The position numbers and the translations under genes are program-made. From positions 26,609 through 90,608 of the forward strand of contig CASGHK010000043.1 in assembly GCA_949320185.1 (NCBI GenBank): a DNA stretch of 64,000 bases, written 5' to 3'. Origin of the DNA: an uncultured Methanomicrobiales archaeon. GTDB lineage: Archaea > Halobacteriota > Methanomicrobia > Methanomicrobiales > Methanospirillaceae. This document shows, one piece after another, positions 18,498 to 26,604 of the stretch; position 1 is the stretch's first letter, and every line of letters starts with the position of its first letter. Below the pieces are notes generated by a model. That model had not been told where the DNA came from. It saw only the letters and a program-made list of their open reading frames with translations, and did not search any database.

Positions 18498-19049
18498 TCA
18501 GCGTCGCCGACCCTTCTTTTGCGGCTTTTCAAGCTCGGCTGCCTCAGGGGCCACGGGGTCGATCTTTCGGATCGAGACCGCGTTGATCACGGCCTCGCCC
18601 GCGGCGACATACCGCTTGATCACCTGGCCCAGCACCTCCACCCGATCACCCTTGCGGATCTTCTCCTGCGGGGCGGTGAACATCTTCACCGAGATCTCGC
18701 CGGTCCGATCGCCCACGACGAAGGTGGGGCGGTTCAGGAACTGGAAGTGCGTCTGCTCGACGATCCCCACGAGCCGAACGGGCTCGGCGAGGAGCGAGAG
18801 GTTCACCTGGTTCACTCGCACGGTCTTCGCCTCCGCCTCGTAGACAGGGATCAGGCCTGCGTACTGGTGCTGGCTCATGTAGTTGAGCACCAGGGGTATC
18901 ACCAGGATGAAGACAAGAGCCGGGATCCCCCAGACGAGAAGGTTCTGGTCGCCGGTGACGTATACCGTGTAAAGGAGAATAAAAGTGAGGATGAGGAAGA
19001 CCACGACCGGAAGGGCCGCGAACCTCACCCTGATATTTCCAATTTTCAT
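18498..19049 (-). CDS. membrane-anchored OB-fold protein
   Basis: A 183-residue protein with two N-terminal transmembrane helices (about residues 10-30 and 36-55). A soluble OB-fold-like domain follows (about 75-165), with VRLVGIVEQTHF, FVVGDRTGEISVKMF and GDRVEVLGQVIKRY. The tail is basic (KKGRRR). OB-folds of this pattern usually bind nucleic acid or oligosaccharide, but tethering one to the membrane beside a formate channel is unusual. It starts 17 bases after the fdhC stop and is probably in the same transcript. Confidence 0.75.
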   Translation of the reverse strand: MKIGNIRVRFAALPVVVFLILTFILLYTVYVTGDQNLLVWGIPALVFILVIPLVLNYMSQHQYAGLIPVYEAEAKTVRVNQVNLSLLAEPVRLVGIVEQTHFQFLNRPTFVVGDRTGEISVKMFTAPQEKIRKGDRVEVLGQVIKRYVAAGEAVINAVSIRKIDPVAPEAAELEKPQKKGRRR

Positions 19050-19066
19050 TGAGTCTTCTGGGGGGA

Positions 19067-19969
19067 TTACTTGAGCGCCTCGATCTCCTTGCGGAAGGCG
19101 ATCCAGTAGAGCAGGCCGACGAAGATCATACCGCCGACGATGTTACCCAGCGTGACCGGAATGATGTTGTTGGTCCACATGGTGACCCAGTTGAGCACGT
19201 CGAGGTTCAAGCCCGTCTTTTGCGCCTCCGTCAGGAAGCCCGCGGTCATGATACCCGCGGGGATGAACATCATGTTCGCGATCGAGTGTTCCAGGCCGGA
19301 CGAGACGAAGGCCATGATCGGGAACCAGATCCCGAAGAACTTGCCGATCAGGTCGTCGGCGCAGATCCCGAGAAGAACTGCCAGGTTAACGAGCCAGTTG
19401 CAGCCGATTGCCTTGAGGAACGCAGACCACATTCCCGCCATACCAAAGTAGCTCACCTTGGCGATCGCGATCTGAACAGCCCGAACACCGAAGGCGCTGG
19501 CCGTGATCGTGCCCGTGGCGCTGACCGAGGTGTACGGACCGTACGTCATGATGTACGCCCAGCACAGCGAACCGATCAGGTTCCCGATGTAGACCCAGAC
19601 CCAGAGGTTCAGCACGCTGACCCACGAGACCTTGTGGATGAACGCCGCGACAGGCGCGAGCATCGCATCCCCGGTGAAGAGTTCAGCACCCGTCAGGATG
19701 GTGATGATAAGCCCGACAGGGAACACTGCACCCAGGACGAGCTGAGCGATACCTGGAGCAGCGAAACCTGCGTTCACGAACCCGGCGGCGGTCGCAGCCG
19801 CTCCTGCCGAGATACCCGTACTACAGACGGTCGCGAGCCCCGCGCCCATCGCAATGAATGCACCGGAGAAGAACCCGCGGAGCACCATGTTCCACGAGGG
19901 CAGGCCGGTCTTGTACTTACCGGCATCGGCTGCCTTCGCAACGATTGCTACTGGTGGATGAAATACCAT
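19067..19969 (-). CDS. fdhC: formate transporter FdhC (FNT family)
   Basis: A 300-residue formate/nitrite transporter with six hydrophobic helices. Typical FNT motifs are RGFFSGAFIAMGAG (about residues 31-44), TGAELFTGDAMLAP, LGICADDLIGKFFGIWFPIMAF and GLEHSIANMMFIPAG. It brings formate into the cell as electron donor and carbon source for methanogenesis; the dehydrogenase genes fdhAB are not in the window. ATG 19969 (MVFHPPVAIVAKA) has AGAGGTG at good spacing; a GTG at 19981 overlaps that site. A TATA-like GTATAATACG lies upstream. The adjoining membrane OB-fold gene seems co-transcribed. Confidence 0.93.
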   Translation of the reverse strand: MVFHPPVAIVAKAADAGKYKTGLPSWNMVLRGFFSGAFIAMGAGLATVCSTGISAGAAATAAGFVNAGFAAPGIAQLVLGAVFPVGLIITILTGAELFTGDAMLAPVAAFIHKVSWVSVLNLWVWVYIGNLIGSLCWAYIMTYGPYTSVSATGTITASAFGVRAVQIAIAKVSYFGMAGMWSAFLKAIGCNWLVNLAVLLGICADDLIGKFFGIWFPIMAFVSSGLEHSIANMMFIPAGIMTAGFLTEAQKTGLNLDVLNWVTMWTNNIIPVTLGNIVGGMIFVGLLYWIAFRKEIEALK

Positions 19970-20497
19970 TGATCGATACACCTCTCTGAATCATGCACCT
20001 ATACCAGCAACGTATTATACAGCCGCTGTTAGGTCAAAGTAAAAATCCTTTGTGGCCTTATTAATAATTTTCCATTTGTTTCCCATTTCAACGATGAATC
20101 GCGGTTTTCTTCGGATGATGACCAACAGATTTGATAACTAAAAAAAATTAATTTCCTCAATTTGTTCACAAAAAAAGAAATATTCAGTCCCCGATCTCCC
20201 GATTTTTCGCACTTAATTCTTTCTCTTCTTTGCGCTTCAGGCGAACGACGCGCGATATTGACCGGGATTATTGGGCTGTTTTTAGGTGTGATGCGGCAAC
20301 TGACGAACTCTAGTTCGCCCCGGTTCGGGACTAAGCGATCTGCGCAGGGGTTGGCGTGAATCCGCTCGCCTATCCATTGCGCTTTGCAGCGAACGGCGAT
20401 TGAAATCGTCCGATTGATGCTTTGCAAAAGTTTAATTCCACGGATCAAAAATTTGTACAGACTCATCATCTGATGCGGTTAGAAAGGAAGCTGATAT
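19970..20497. other. AT-rich divergent spacer between fdhC and the SAM-decarboxylase-like gene
   Basis: This 528-base stretch is clearly richer in A and T than the genes around it, especially 20035-20230. It holds the fdhC promoter on the left and a possible TATA (AAAAATTTGTA, about 20446-20456) before the plus-strand gene on the right. Short perfect inverted repeats occur: CGAACT/AGTTCG at 20304-20317 and CGATT/AATCG at 20397-20408. No open frame here looks like a protein. The GC-richer part, about 20230-20430, could encode a small RNA, but nothing proves it. Confidence 0.4.
20011..20020 (-). promoter_or_regulatory. TATA element of fdhC
   Basis: On the minus strand the sequence reads GTATAATACG, centred about 47 bases before the fdhC ATG. 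A transcript starting about 25 bases downstream would have a leader near 20 nt that includes the AGAGGTG ribosome site. Confidence 0.5.
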
Positions 20498-20899
20498 ATG
20501 GCTGAGAAGAGAGGGGAGAGCGAAATCGTTCGGGAGTTCCGGGAGAAGGATGCGTGGGGGCTCTGCACCTGCATCGACCTCAAGGGATGTGACCCCGTGA
20601 CGATTCGGGATGCCGACAAGATCCGGCAGTACGTGGTCGAGGTCTGCGACCTGATCAAGATGAAGCGCTTCGGTGAACCGCAGGTGATACACTTCGGTCC
20701 CAACGAGCGGGTAGCCGGGTACTCGATGACCCAGCTGATCGAGACATCGCTCATCTCGGGGCACTTTGCAAACGAGACGAACGCGGCCTACATCGACATC
20801 TTCAGCTGCAAGGAGTACGAGCCCGAGGAGGCCGCCGAGTTCACCCGCCAGTTCTTCGGGGCAGATTCGTCCAGCTTCCAGGTTCTCTTACGAGTCTGA
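20498..20899 (+). CDS. S-adenosylmethionine decarboxylase-like proenzyme
   Basis: A 133-residue protein whose central region aligns with the small prokaryotic AdoMet decarboxylases, which make decarboxylated SAM for spermidine. The segment ETSLISGHFANETNAAYID keeps Ser84 (the self-cleaving, pyruvoyl-forming serine), His89 five residues on and Cys104 fifteen residues later. This is exactly the Ser63/His68/Cys83 spacing of the Thermotoga enzyme. The usual Glu before the serine is Thr here, and HTWPE has become HFANE, so it is a divergent subfamily. A G-rich site (GAAAGGAAGCTGAT) precedes the ATG. No spermidine synthase is nearby. Confidence 0.72.
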   Translation: MAEKRGESEIVREFREKDAWGLCTCIDLKGCDPVTIRDADKIRQYVVEVCDLIKMKRFGEPQVIHFGPNERVAGYSMTQLIETSLISGHFANETNAAYIDIFSCKEYEPEEAAEFTRQFFGADSSSFQVLLRV

Positions 20900-20983
20900 A
20901 CGAAATCATTCCTTGCACTCATTTCTTCAAATTTTTCCCGACTCGATCGGCACACATTGCTGATAAGAGACAGAGAGTGCCGT

Positions 20984-21010
20984 CTCGACCTATGTCGAGA
21001 GCCTAAAAAA
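20984..21010 (-). terminator. hairpin and T-run behind the giant surface-protein gene
   Basis: On the minus strand the surface-protein TAA is followed at once by six T (21010-21005), then by a perfect hairpin CTCGAC-ATAG-GTCGAG (20999-20984). Archaeal transcription commonly stops in T-runs, so the T6 is the likely signal; the role of the hairpin is uncertain. Confidence 0.35.
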
Positions 21011-21011
21011 G

Positions 21012-24000
21012 TTAATGTTGGACTGAGCTGTTTTCGGCCGCTGGAAGTACCGGCGTCGGAACTGCCGATCTCTCGGCCGGCGTCACAACCGCGGTCGGTA
21101 CCGCCGTCGTCTTCGCTGAGACGGTCGGGAGGGGAGTGACCAGGTCCTTCGGGGCCGCAGTCGTCGGTTGTGCCGTGGGCGTCGCCGTTGCCTTCGGTGA
21201 GACCTCCTTCGGGGTAACCGTCGCCATCGGCGTCTTCATCTCGGTTGGGGCCAGTGTCACCGTCGGGAGCGGTGTTCCCACGGTGGGAACAGGCATCGGC
21301 TGCTGACCGCCGGCAGGCTCAAGGTCTCGCGCCACGCTCGACGTGCCCACATAGGCGAACGACATGTAGTTGATGTTCTGATACCCGCTGAAGACGAGGC
21401 GTAGTACGTGCGGACCGGCGTTGAGCTTCACCTGCCGGGTCACATTCGTGTAGTTCTCGAAGTCACCGGTGTTCGGCACCGTAATCGTCGCCGCGGTCGC
21501 CCCATCCACCTGGAGATGCATCTGCGAGTTCGCGTTCGGGCTGGAGACCCGGTACGTGACGTCGTAATATCCCGTCCGTTCCACGTTCACCGTGTACTTC
21601 AGCCACTCCCCGGGTCGGATCCAGCAGACGACCGGACTGTTCTCTTTCTCGTTCAGCTCGATGTCCACATTCTCGTTCCGGTAGACGCCGCCGATGTTGG
21701 ACGGGGTCGTGTCGTAGTAGGCGACCCCGTCACCGCCGGTGTTATAGTCCTCCGCCTCGATGACGCCCGGGACACGGGCTTCACCGTAGATGACCGGGAC
21801 CGGTGGTGGCAGCGGCATCGCCGGTGTCGAAACGGCCGTCGTGGTTGTCGCGACTGTCGTGGTTGTCGTCGGTGCCACCGTCGTGGTGGTCGGTGCGGTC
21901 CCCGAGTTCATCTGGAACTTCATCCAGTTGAGGTTCGTGTAGCCGTTAAAGTAGACCCTGATCGTGTGGACACCGGCGGGGAGCGATACCTGCTGCACCA
22001 CGGTGGTGTAGCTCAGATAGCTGCCCGTGTTCGGTACCATCACCGTGCAGACGTCCTTATCGTCGACCTGCATCCTGAAGGACCCGTCCGCACGGTTACT
22101 GGAGACGCGGAATGAGACGTCGTAGACGCCCGCCTGGGCGATGGTTGCCGAGTAGCGGATCCACTCACCCGGGCGGACCCAGGCAATTGCGTGGCTCTTC
22201 TCTGCCGTCGCGTACTCGATGTCGACCGCCTCGGAGGTCCGGTATACCTTCCCTTCGTTCTCGGCGGTGGTGTCGTGGTAGGCCACACCCTCGCCGCCGC
22301 TGTTGAAGTTCTCCGCCTCGATCACTCCCGGGATATTGGCCCCGGGCTGCTGCGGCAGTGGTAGCGTCGGCACGGGCGTGGTGGAGCTCGGGAGCGGGGT
22401 GACGGTCAGCGATGGCGTCACAGTCGTGCTCGGGCTCACCGTCACTGTCGGCGTGGGCCCGGTCCCAGAGGCGATCTCGAACTTCATGCAGCAGAGGTTG
22501 TGATACCCTGTCGTCGAGACCCGGAGTACGTGCCTGCCCTTCGTGAGCGAGACCTGCTTCTTAACCTCGACGTAGGTGCCCCAGGAACCGGTCTTCGGCA
22601 CCGAGACCGTCGCCGCCTGCGACCCGTCCACGCTGAGCACGAAGGAGGTGCCGGAGTTCGGCGAGGCGACTTTGAACGACGCATCGTACAGCCCTGTCGT
22701 GGTGACGTTCACCGTGTACTGGAGCCACTCGCTCGGGCGGGAGTAGTCGATAACGTAGCTGCCGGCACCCTCGTTGAACTCGATGTCCACGCCGTCCTGC
22801 CGGTACGCACCGCCCTCATTTGCACTGGTCGTGTCGTGATACCCAACACCCTCGCCGCCGTCATCGTAGTCCTCGAACTCGATGACGCCCGGGATCACGC
22901 CATTCCCGACACCAGCGGGCAGCGGACCCGGTGTGAGCGACGGGTCCACGGTCGGTATATCCGTCGTCGTTGGCTGCGCAGTCGGGCCTGGTGTGAACGG
23001 CGTGATCGTCGTCGTGGGCTCGGGACCGGTCGTGTCACCATTGATCGTCACCACGTTATTCTGGGCGTTGTAGTAGCGCACCAGGGTGGCGGGATCGGCC
23101 CCCGTGAGGAGGATGTCGAACGTGCAGCCCCGAACCGGCCAGGGGTCGTTCGGGTGGTCCTCGCGCAGCCCGAGCGAGACGGCTCCGCTCGACTTCTTGG
23201 GGTTCACAATCCGGAAGTTGGAGAAGACCACATCGCTCGATCCCCAGGCGTACAGCGCATGGGTCCGGGCGTTCTTCGAGACGCAGTTGTTGAAACGGAG
23301 GTTCGTCCCGCTGCGCACCTGGAAAGACTTGTCGGACCCGTCATCGGTGCAGCTGTTCAGAATGACGTCTTTCGCGCTCTGCCAGACCCAGAAACCGTTG
23401 TTCCGGCTGTTGAGAGCGACGCAGTTATTGAGGGTGACGCCACTCGAGAGGTAGTATCCGGTCATGTAGAAACGGGTCGGCTCGGTGTTCCGCCACCCAT
23501 TGTTGACTGCCACGCAGTTATTGACCCGGCTGTTCACCTGGACCGGGATGGCGGTATTGGGGTCGGCCCCGTTGTAGAAGTTCGGTTCGAAGTAGAACCC
23601 GGACTCCCAGCAGTCCTCGGCCCGGCAGTTATTGACATAGAGGTCGTAGAGGTCCGCTCCCTCGTGGAAGTCGAAACCGACGGCCCAGATCTTGCCAGAA
23701 CCCGGATTTCCGCACCTGAGAGCGAGGCAGTCCTCGAACCGGATATTCTTATTCACCCGCGGTGAGCGCATGCCGTTCAGGTTGAAACCGGTCGATCCGA
23801 CGTCGATCGCCTTGCACCGGACGAACTCGATGTTCTCGCACACCCGGCCGTCCGCCCAGACAAAGAACATCCCATTCACCGTGGGAGCAGTCTTCTTCGA
23901 GTCCTGGATCGTGACGTCGTGCACCTTCACGTTCGACGTCGTGATCATCAGCCAGCCCCGGTTCGTGATCTTGAAGTCGCTCACCTCAACGCCTGGCTGG

Positions 24001-24326
24001 GCGATGTCCACCCTCGCTGCATAATCGCCGGCCATCGAGAGCACGGTCTTGTCCGGCCCCTGGCCTCTGAAGACCGAGTTCGCCTTGACATAGACCGTTC
24101 CCGAGGTCTGAAACGTCCCCTCGGTGAGGATGATCTCCCCACCGCGCGCAAGGGCGTTATTTATCTGTTCCTGATCACCGTTCCCGTCGCAGACAAAATC
24201 CGCGCTGGCCTTCGAGGCCGCACCGGCGTCGCTCGCTGCTACGATCGTCGCAGCGGTCGCGGATTGAACGAGAAGGGAACATCCGAGAAACAGGAGAACG
24301 AAGAGTAGTTTGGTCCGAACGTTCAT
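21012..24326 (-). CDS. giant secreted surface protein: beta-helix plus three CBM6/35-like domains
   Basis: A 1104-residue exported protein. A signal peptide (MNVRTKLLFVLLFLGCSLLVQSATA) is followed by a right-handed parallel beta-helix of the pectate-lyase-like type (about residues 27-430, with many N-N-C-V turns). After it come three carbohydrate-binding beta-sandwich domains of CBM6/CBM35 type near 475-610, 655-790 and 840-975. Each begins PGVIE(A/F)E(D/N)Y-like, contains GEWL/I-(K/R)Y and ends in an L-N-W-M-K-F-like strand. Thr/Pro-rich linkers separate them, and the C-terminus is a long Thr/Pro tail without an obvious membrane anchor. It is probably a cell-surface polysaccharide-binding protein. 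GAGGGTG precedes the ATG. Confidence 0.85.
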   Translation of the reverse strand: MNVRTKLLFVLLFLGCSLLVQSATAATIVAASDAGAASKASADFVCDGNGDQEQINNALARGGEIILTEGTFQTSGTVYVKANSVFRGQGPDKTVLSMAGDYAARVDIAQPGVEVSDFKITNRGWLMITTSNVKVHDVTIQDSKKTAPTVNGMFFVWADGRVCENIEFVRCKAIDVGSTGFNLNGMRSPRVNKNIRFEDCLALRCGNPGSGKIWAVGFDFHEGADLYDLYVNNCRAEDCWESGFYFEPNFYNGADPNTAIPVQVNSRVNNCVAVNNGWRNTEPTRFYMTGYYLSSGVTLNNCVALNSRNNGFWVWQSAKDVILNSCTDDGSDKSFQVRSGTNLRFNNCVSKNARTHALYAWGSSDVVFSNFRIVNPKKSSGAVSLGLREDHPNDPWPVRGCTFDILLTGADPATLVRYYNAQNNVVTINGDTTGPEPTTTITPFTPGPTAQPTTTDIPTVDPSLTPGPLPAGVGNGVIPGVIEFEDYDDGGEGVGYHDTTSANEGGAYRQDGVDIEFNEGAGSYVIDYSRPSEWLQYTVNVTTTGLYDASFKVASPNSGTSFVLSVDGSQAATVSVPKTGSWGTYVEVKKQVSLTKGRHVLRVSTTGYHNLCCMKFEIASGTGPTPTVTVSPSTTVTPSLTVTPLPSSTTPVPTLPLPQQPGANIPGVIEAENFNSGGEGVAYHDTTAENEGKVYRTSEAVDIEYATAEKSHAIAWVRPGEWIRYSATIAQAGVYDVSFRVSSNRADGSFRMQVDDKDVCTVMVPNTGSYLSYTTVVQQVSLPAGVHTIRVYFNGYTNLNWMKFQMNSGTAPTTTTVAPTTTTTVATTTTAVSTPAMPLPPPVPVIYGEARVPGVIEAEDYNTGGDGVAYYDTTPSNIGGVYRNENVDIELNEKENSPVVCWIRPGEWLKYTVNVERTGYYDVTYRVSSPNANSQMHLQVDGATAATITVPNTGDFENYTNVTRQVKLNAGPHVLRLVFSGYQNINYMSFAYVGTSSVARDLEPAGGQQPMPVPTVGTPLPTVTLAPTEMKTPMATVTPKEVSPKATATPTAQPTTAAPKDLVTPLPTVSAKTTAVPTAVVTPAERSAVPTPVLPAAENSSVQH

Positions 24327-24360
24327 CTAACACCCTCTATGCAGAATACAAGAACTTCGA

Positions 24361-24368
24361 CATATAAA
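24361..24368 (-). promoter_or_regulatory. TATA element of the giant surface-protein gene
   Basis: TTTATATG on the minus strand lies 35-42 bases before the start codon, giving a predicted leader of roughly 12 nt that carries the ribosome site GAGGGTG. Confidence 0.55.
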
Positions 24369-24720
24369 TACATTGCTTTTTTGACCAAACTAAAAATTGA
24401 CCGTTATTTCGCCAAATATGACCAATTTTCATTGATATTGACAATTCGGGTCCATATCTTCACCCACTCGTTGCCACACCATTTATATATAACGTCGAGC
24501 GGGACCGGAGAATAAAGCAGAATACACGAGCTTTTTTCGCATTCTTCGGCAGGATTATGGATTTCTTCACGAGTCCAGGGACTGCCGGTACCTTCGAGAC
24601 GGAGATGAGCGAAGCGAGCGGTTCTGAAGGGGTAGATACTCCCAGGTTGAACGGCTGGTTTGCAGTGTCTTTATATACGTGATCCACCCGCCCGGGATCG
24701 CCAGGGGCATTCGGAAGACA

Positions 24721-24730
24721 TTATATACAA
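24721..24730 (+). promoter_or_regulatory. TATA element of the coenzyme B gene cluster
   Basis: TTATATACAA lies 41-50 bases before the ATG at 24771, fitting a transcript start about 20 bases before the gene. It is the best-placed promoter for the nine overlapping genes that follow. Confidence 0.55.
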
Positions 24731-24770
24731 TGTTGCCGACATTCCTGTTAACGAATATTTCGGCGATATC

Positions 24771-25727
24771 ATGATCACGCTCACCCCCACTGAAGTCAGG
24801 GCGCGTTTTGGTGTGCTCTTCTCCGAACGCTACCTCGTGATGGTCGATAAGGCTGCCGGCGCAGCAGAGATACTCGAGACATGCCGGGCTCGTGGGCCTG
24901 TCGAGTGGGATGCGATGAACCGTCAGCGGGCAGGCGGCGCGATAACATCCTGTTCGGTCGACGGCTCGACCCTCAGGATCCTGACAAAACTCGGAAAGTA
25001 CCCAGTCCGGTTCGGCCCAGCCGAGGTGAGGAGCGGGGGTCAGGCGCTCGAGGCCGTGGAGGTCGAGGGGGACCAGGTGATCACGAGCTGGGCTGGTATC
25101 GCCGGTGCCGGAGTCGGGGTGGCGGCCTGCCTGCCACAGGCGCCCGGGGTGACACGGGCGGTGTACCCGACCGAGGAGGACCTCAAGGTCGGCGGCGCTC
25201 GCGAGAACCGCGTGCGGATCTACTCGCCCGTGTTCGAGAAGGTGGTCTTCGGGATCGATGACACCGATACGTCGGCCGGCGGTGCCACGTGGGTGCTCGC
25301 CCTCCAGTGCGCCGCGGCAAACCCGGTTCAGGACGCCCACCTCCTCGGTATGCGCCTGGTCCAGCTCAATCCGGCGGTCCCGAATAAGACCACCAACTGC
25401 GTCGGGTCCGCCCTCGTCTACGCTGTCCGGCCGGAGCAGGCTCAGGCACTCGAGGATTTCGTCGTGGACTTTGTCAAGGAGCATTCGCTCTCGCCCGACG
25501 CCGGTATCGCCGTCCGGAAGGGGATCGTCCACCCACCCGCCGACGAAGAGAAGCGCCTCGTCAAGACCGAGATCCTGACGATCGACGACGCCGCCGGGAT
25601 GGCGGAGCGACTCGGAGTCCGCTTCGTCGACCCGAACGGGGGGAAGGGCCGGATCGGCGCACTCGGTGCGCTCCTCTGGGCGAACGAGGGGACCGAGGCG
25701 GCAGGACTTCATGGTGAGCATCTCTGA
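24771..25727 (+). CDS. TiaS-like/methanogenesis-marker-11-like protein (first paralogue)
   Basis: A 318-residue protein. Residues about 1-150 form an uncharacterised N-terminal domain with a Gly/Ala-rich GIAGAGVGVAACLP loop. Residues about 160-300 carry the GIDDTDTSAGGATWVLAL motif and NKTTNCVGSALVY, shared with the catalytic domain of tRNA(Ile2) agmatinylcytidine synthetase (TiaS), which uses ATP to phosphorylate and activate its substrate. The TiaS C-terminal OB-fold and zinc ribbon are missing, so tRNA modification is unlikely. Its 3' end overlaps the next gene, a clear paralogue, by 17 bases. Position at the head of the coenzyme B cluster suggests an ATP-dependent activation or kinase step there (inference). 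Confidence 0.7.
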   Translation: MITLTPTEVRARFGVLFSERYLVMVDKAAGAAEILETCRARGPVEWDAMNRQRAGGAITSCSVDGSTLRILTKLGKYPVRFGPAEVRSGGQALEAVEVEGDQVITSWAGIAGAGVGVAACLPQAPGVTRAVYPTEEDLKVGGARENRVRIYSPVFEKVVFGIDDTDTSAGGATWVLALQCAAANPVQDAHLLGMRLVQLNPAVPNKTTNCVGSALVYAVRPEQAQALEDFVVDFVKEHSLSPDAGIAVRKGIVHPPADEEKRLVKTEILTIDDAAGMAERLGVRFVDPNGGKGRIGALGALLWANEGTEAAGLHGEHL

Positions 25728-26604
25728 CCCGTACACGGTGCCGTACCGGCGGCTCGTCGCGGTCACTGGAGGTCCCGATGAGGTCGAGCTGGTAGAGTTC
25801 TACGACTGCCTCGGCGGTGCGATGTGGTCCCGCCATCACTACGAAAAGAGCCCGCTCGTCCGATCGGTCCGCTGCATCGGCCCCTCCATGCGCTACCTCC
25901 TTTCCGAGGGGCAGGTGGACCTCCCCCTCGAGGGGTCCCGGTTCCCGGCGGGGATCTCCGGGGTGGCTCGGAGCGAGGGGCAGGTAGCGGTCACCTACGT
26001 CGGACTCGGCGGCGGGGGCGTCGGCGCCGCCGGCTCGCGCTCCAACGCCGGCGGGATCGACCGCGCCGAGGCCGATCCCTGCGGCGGGGGAAGACGAGCC
26101 CAGGCGACGGTCTGGCTGCCCGAGCGGCAGAGAGTGCTGATCGGGATCGACGACACCGACACCCCCGAGGAGGGAGCCACCTGGACGCTCGCCCACCGGA
26201 TCGGCCGGGCAGTGGAGAGTGACGACGACGTCTATCTTTCACATACGATCGTGCAGCTCTTCCCGGTGAGGTTCCGGACCAAGAACTGCGTCGCGGTCGT
26301 CCTCGAATTCGCCTCGAGTGACCCGGCGGCCCTCGCCGACCGGGTCCGGTCCCTGCTCCAGGAGCACACCCTCTCGGACGAGACCGGGATGGCGGTCTTC
26401 ATCGGCTTCGATCCCAACGCCCTCCAGTCCTTCGCCGACGAGGTGAAGCGAGGTGAGGTAGGACCGGGAACGCTCGATTGTGTGAGGGAGACCCCCGGTC
26501 TCTCGCTCCACCTGGTGGGGCGGGGCATCATCGGCGCAATCGCCGCAATCCCGTTCTATGCCCGTTACGACGAGGCACTCGAGTTATGCAGTGGACCAGG
26601 ATGA
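25711..26604 (+). CDS. methanogenesis marker protein 11
   Basis: A 297-residue protein matching what I know of methanogenesis marker 11, a family found essentially only in methanogens and of unknown function. Recognisable segments are YDCLGGAMWSRHHYEKSPLV (about residues 31-50), FPAGISGVARSEGQ, YVGLGGGGVGAAGSRSNAGG, GIDDTDTPEEGATWTLAHRI and LFPVRFRTKNC. The IDDTDT/TKNC pair is the ATP-using core also seen in TiaS and in the preceding gene. ATG 25711 lies within the end of that gene, and the last four bases overlap the radical SAM gene as ATGA. Its genetic linkage to aks genes suggests coenzyme B assembly (inference). Confidence 0.8.
   Translation: MVSISDPYTVPYRRLVAVTGGPDEVELVEFYDCLGGAMWSRHHYEKSPLVRSVRCIGPSMRYLLSEGQVDLPLEGSRFPAGISGVARSEGQVAVTYVGLGGGGVGAAGSRSNAGGIDRAEADPCGGGRRAQATVWLPERQRVLIGIDDTDTPEEGATWTLAHRIGRAVESDDDVYLSHTIVQLFPVRFRTKNCVAVVLEFASSDPAALADRVRSLLQEHTLSDETGMAVFIGFDPNALQSFADEVKRGEVGPGTLDCVRETPGLSLHLVGRGIIGAIAAIPFYARYDEALELCSGPG

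Larger units (their letters stand above)
24327..24770. other. divergent spacer with three plus-strand TATA-like boxes
   Basis: This 444-base spacer is AT-rich in its left half. Besides the minus-strand promoter it contains three TATA-like sequences facing right: TTTATATAT (24482-24490), TTTATATA (24670-24677) and TTATATACAA (24721-24730). Only the last is well placed for the operon start at 24771. The first two could drive a long leader or a small RNA. A short T-run (24531-24536) lies about 40 bases behind the first box. No protein-like open frame was found between them. Confidence 0.4.

Noticed and set aside
24482..24660. Small RNA gene behind the first TATA-like box
   Set aside because: No stable fold or clear end was found; kept only as a possibility in the promoter finding.
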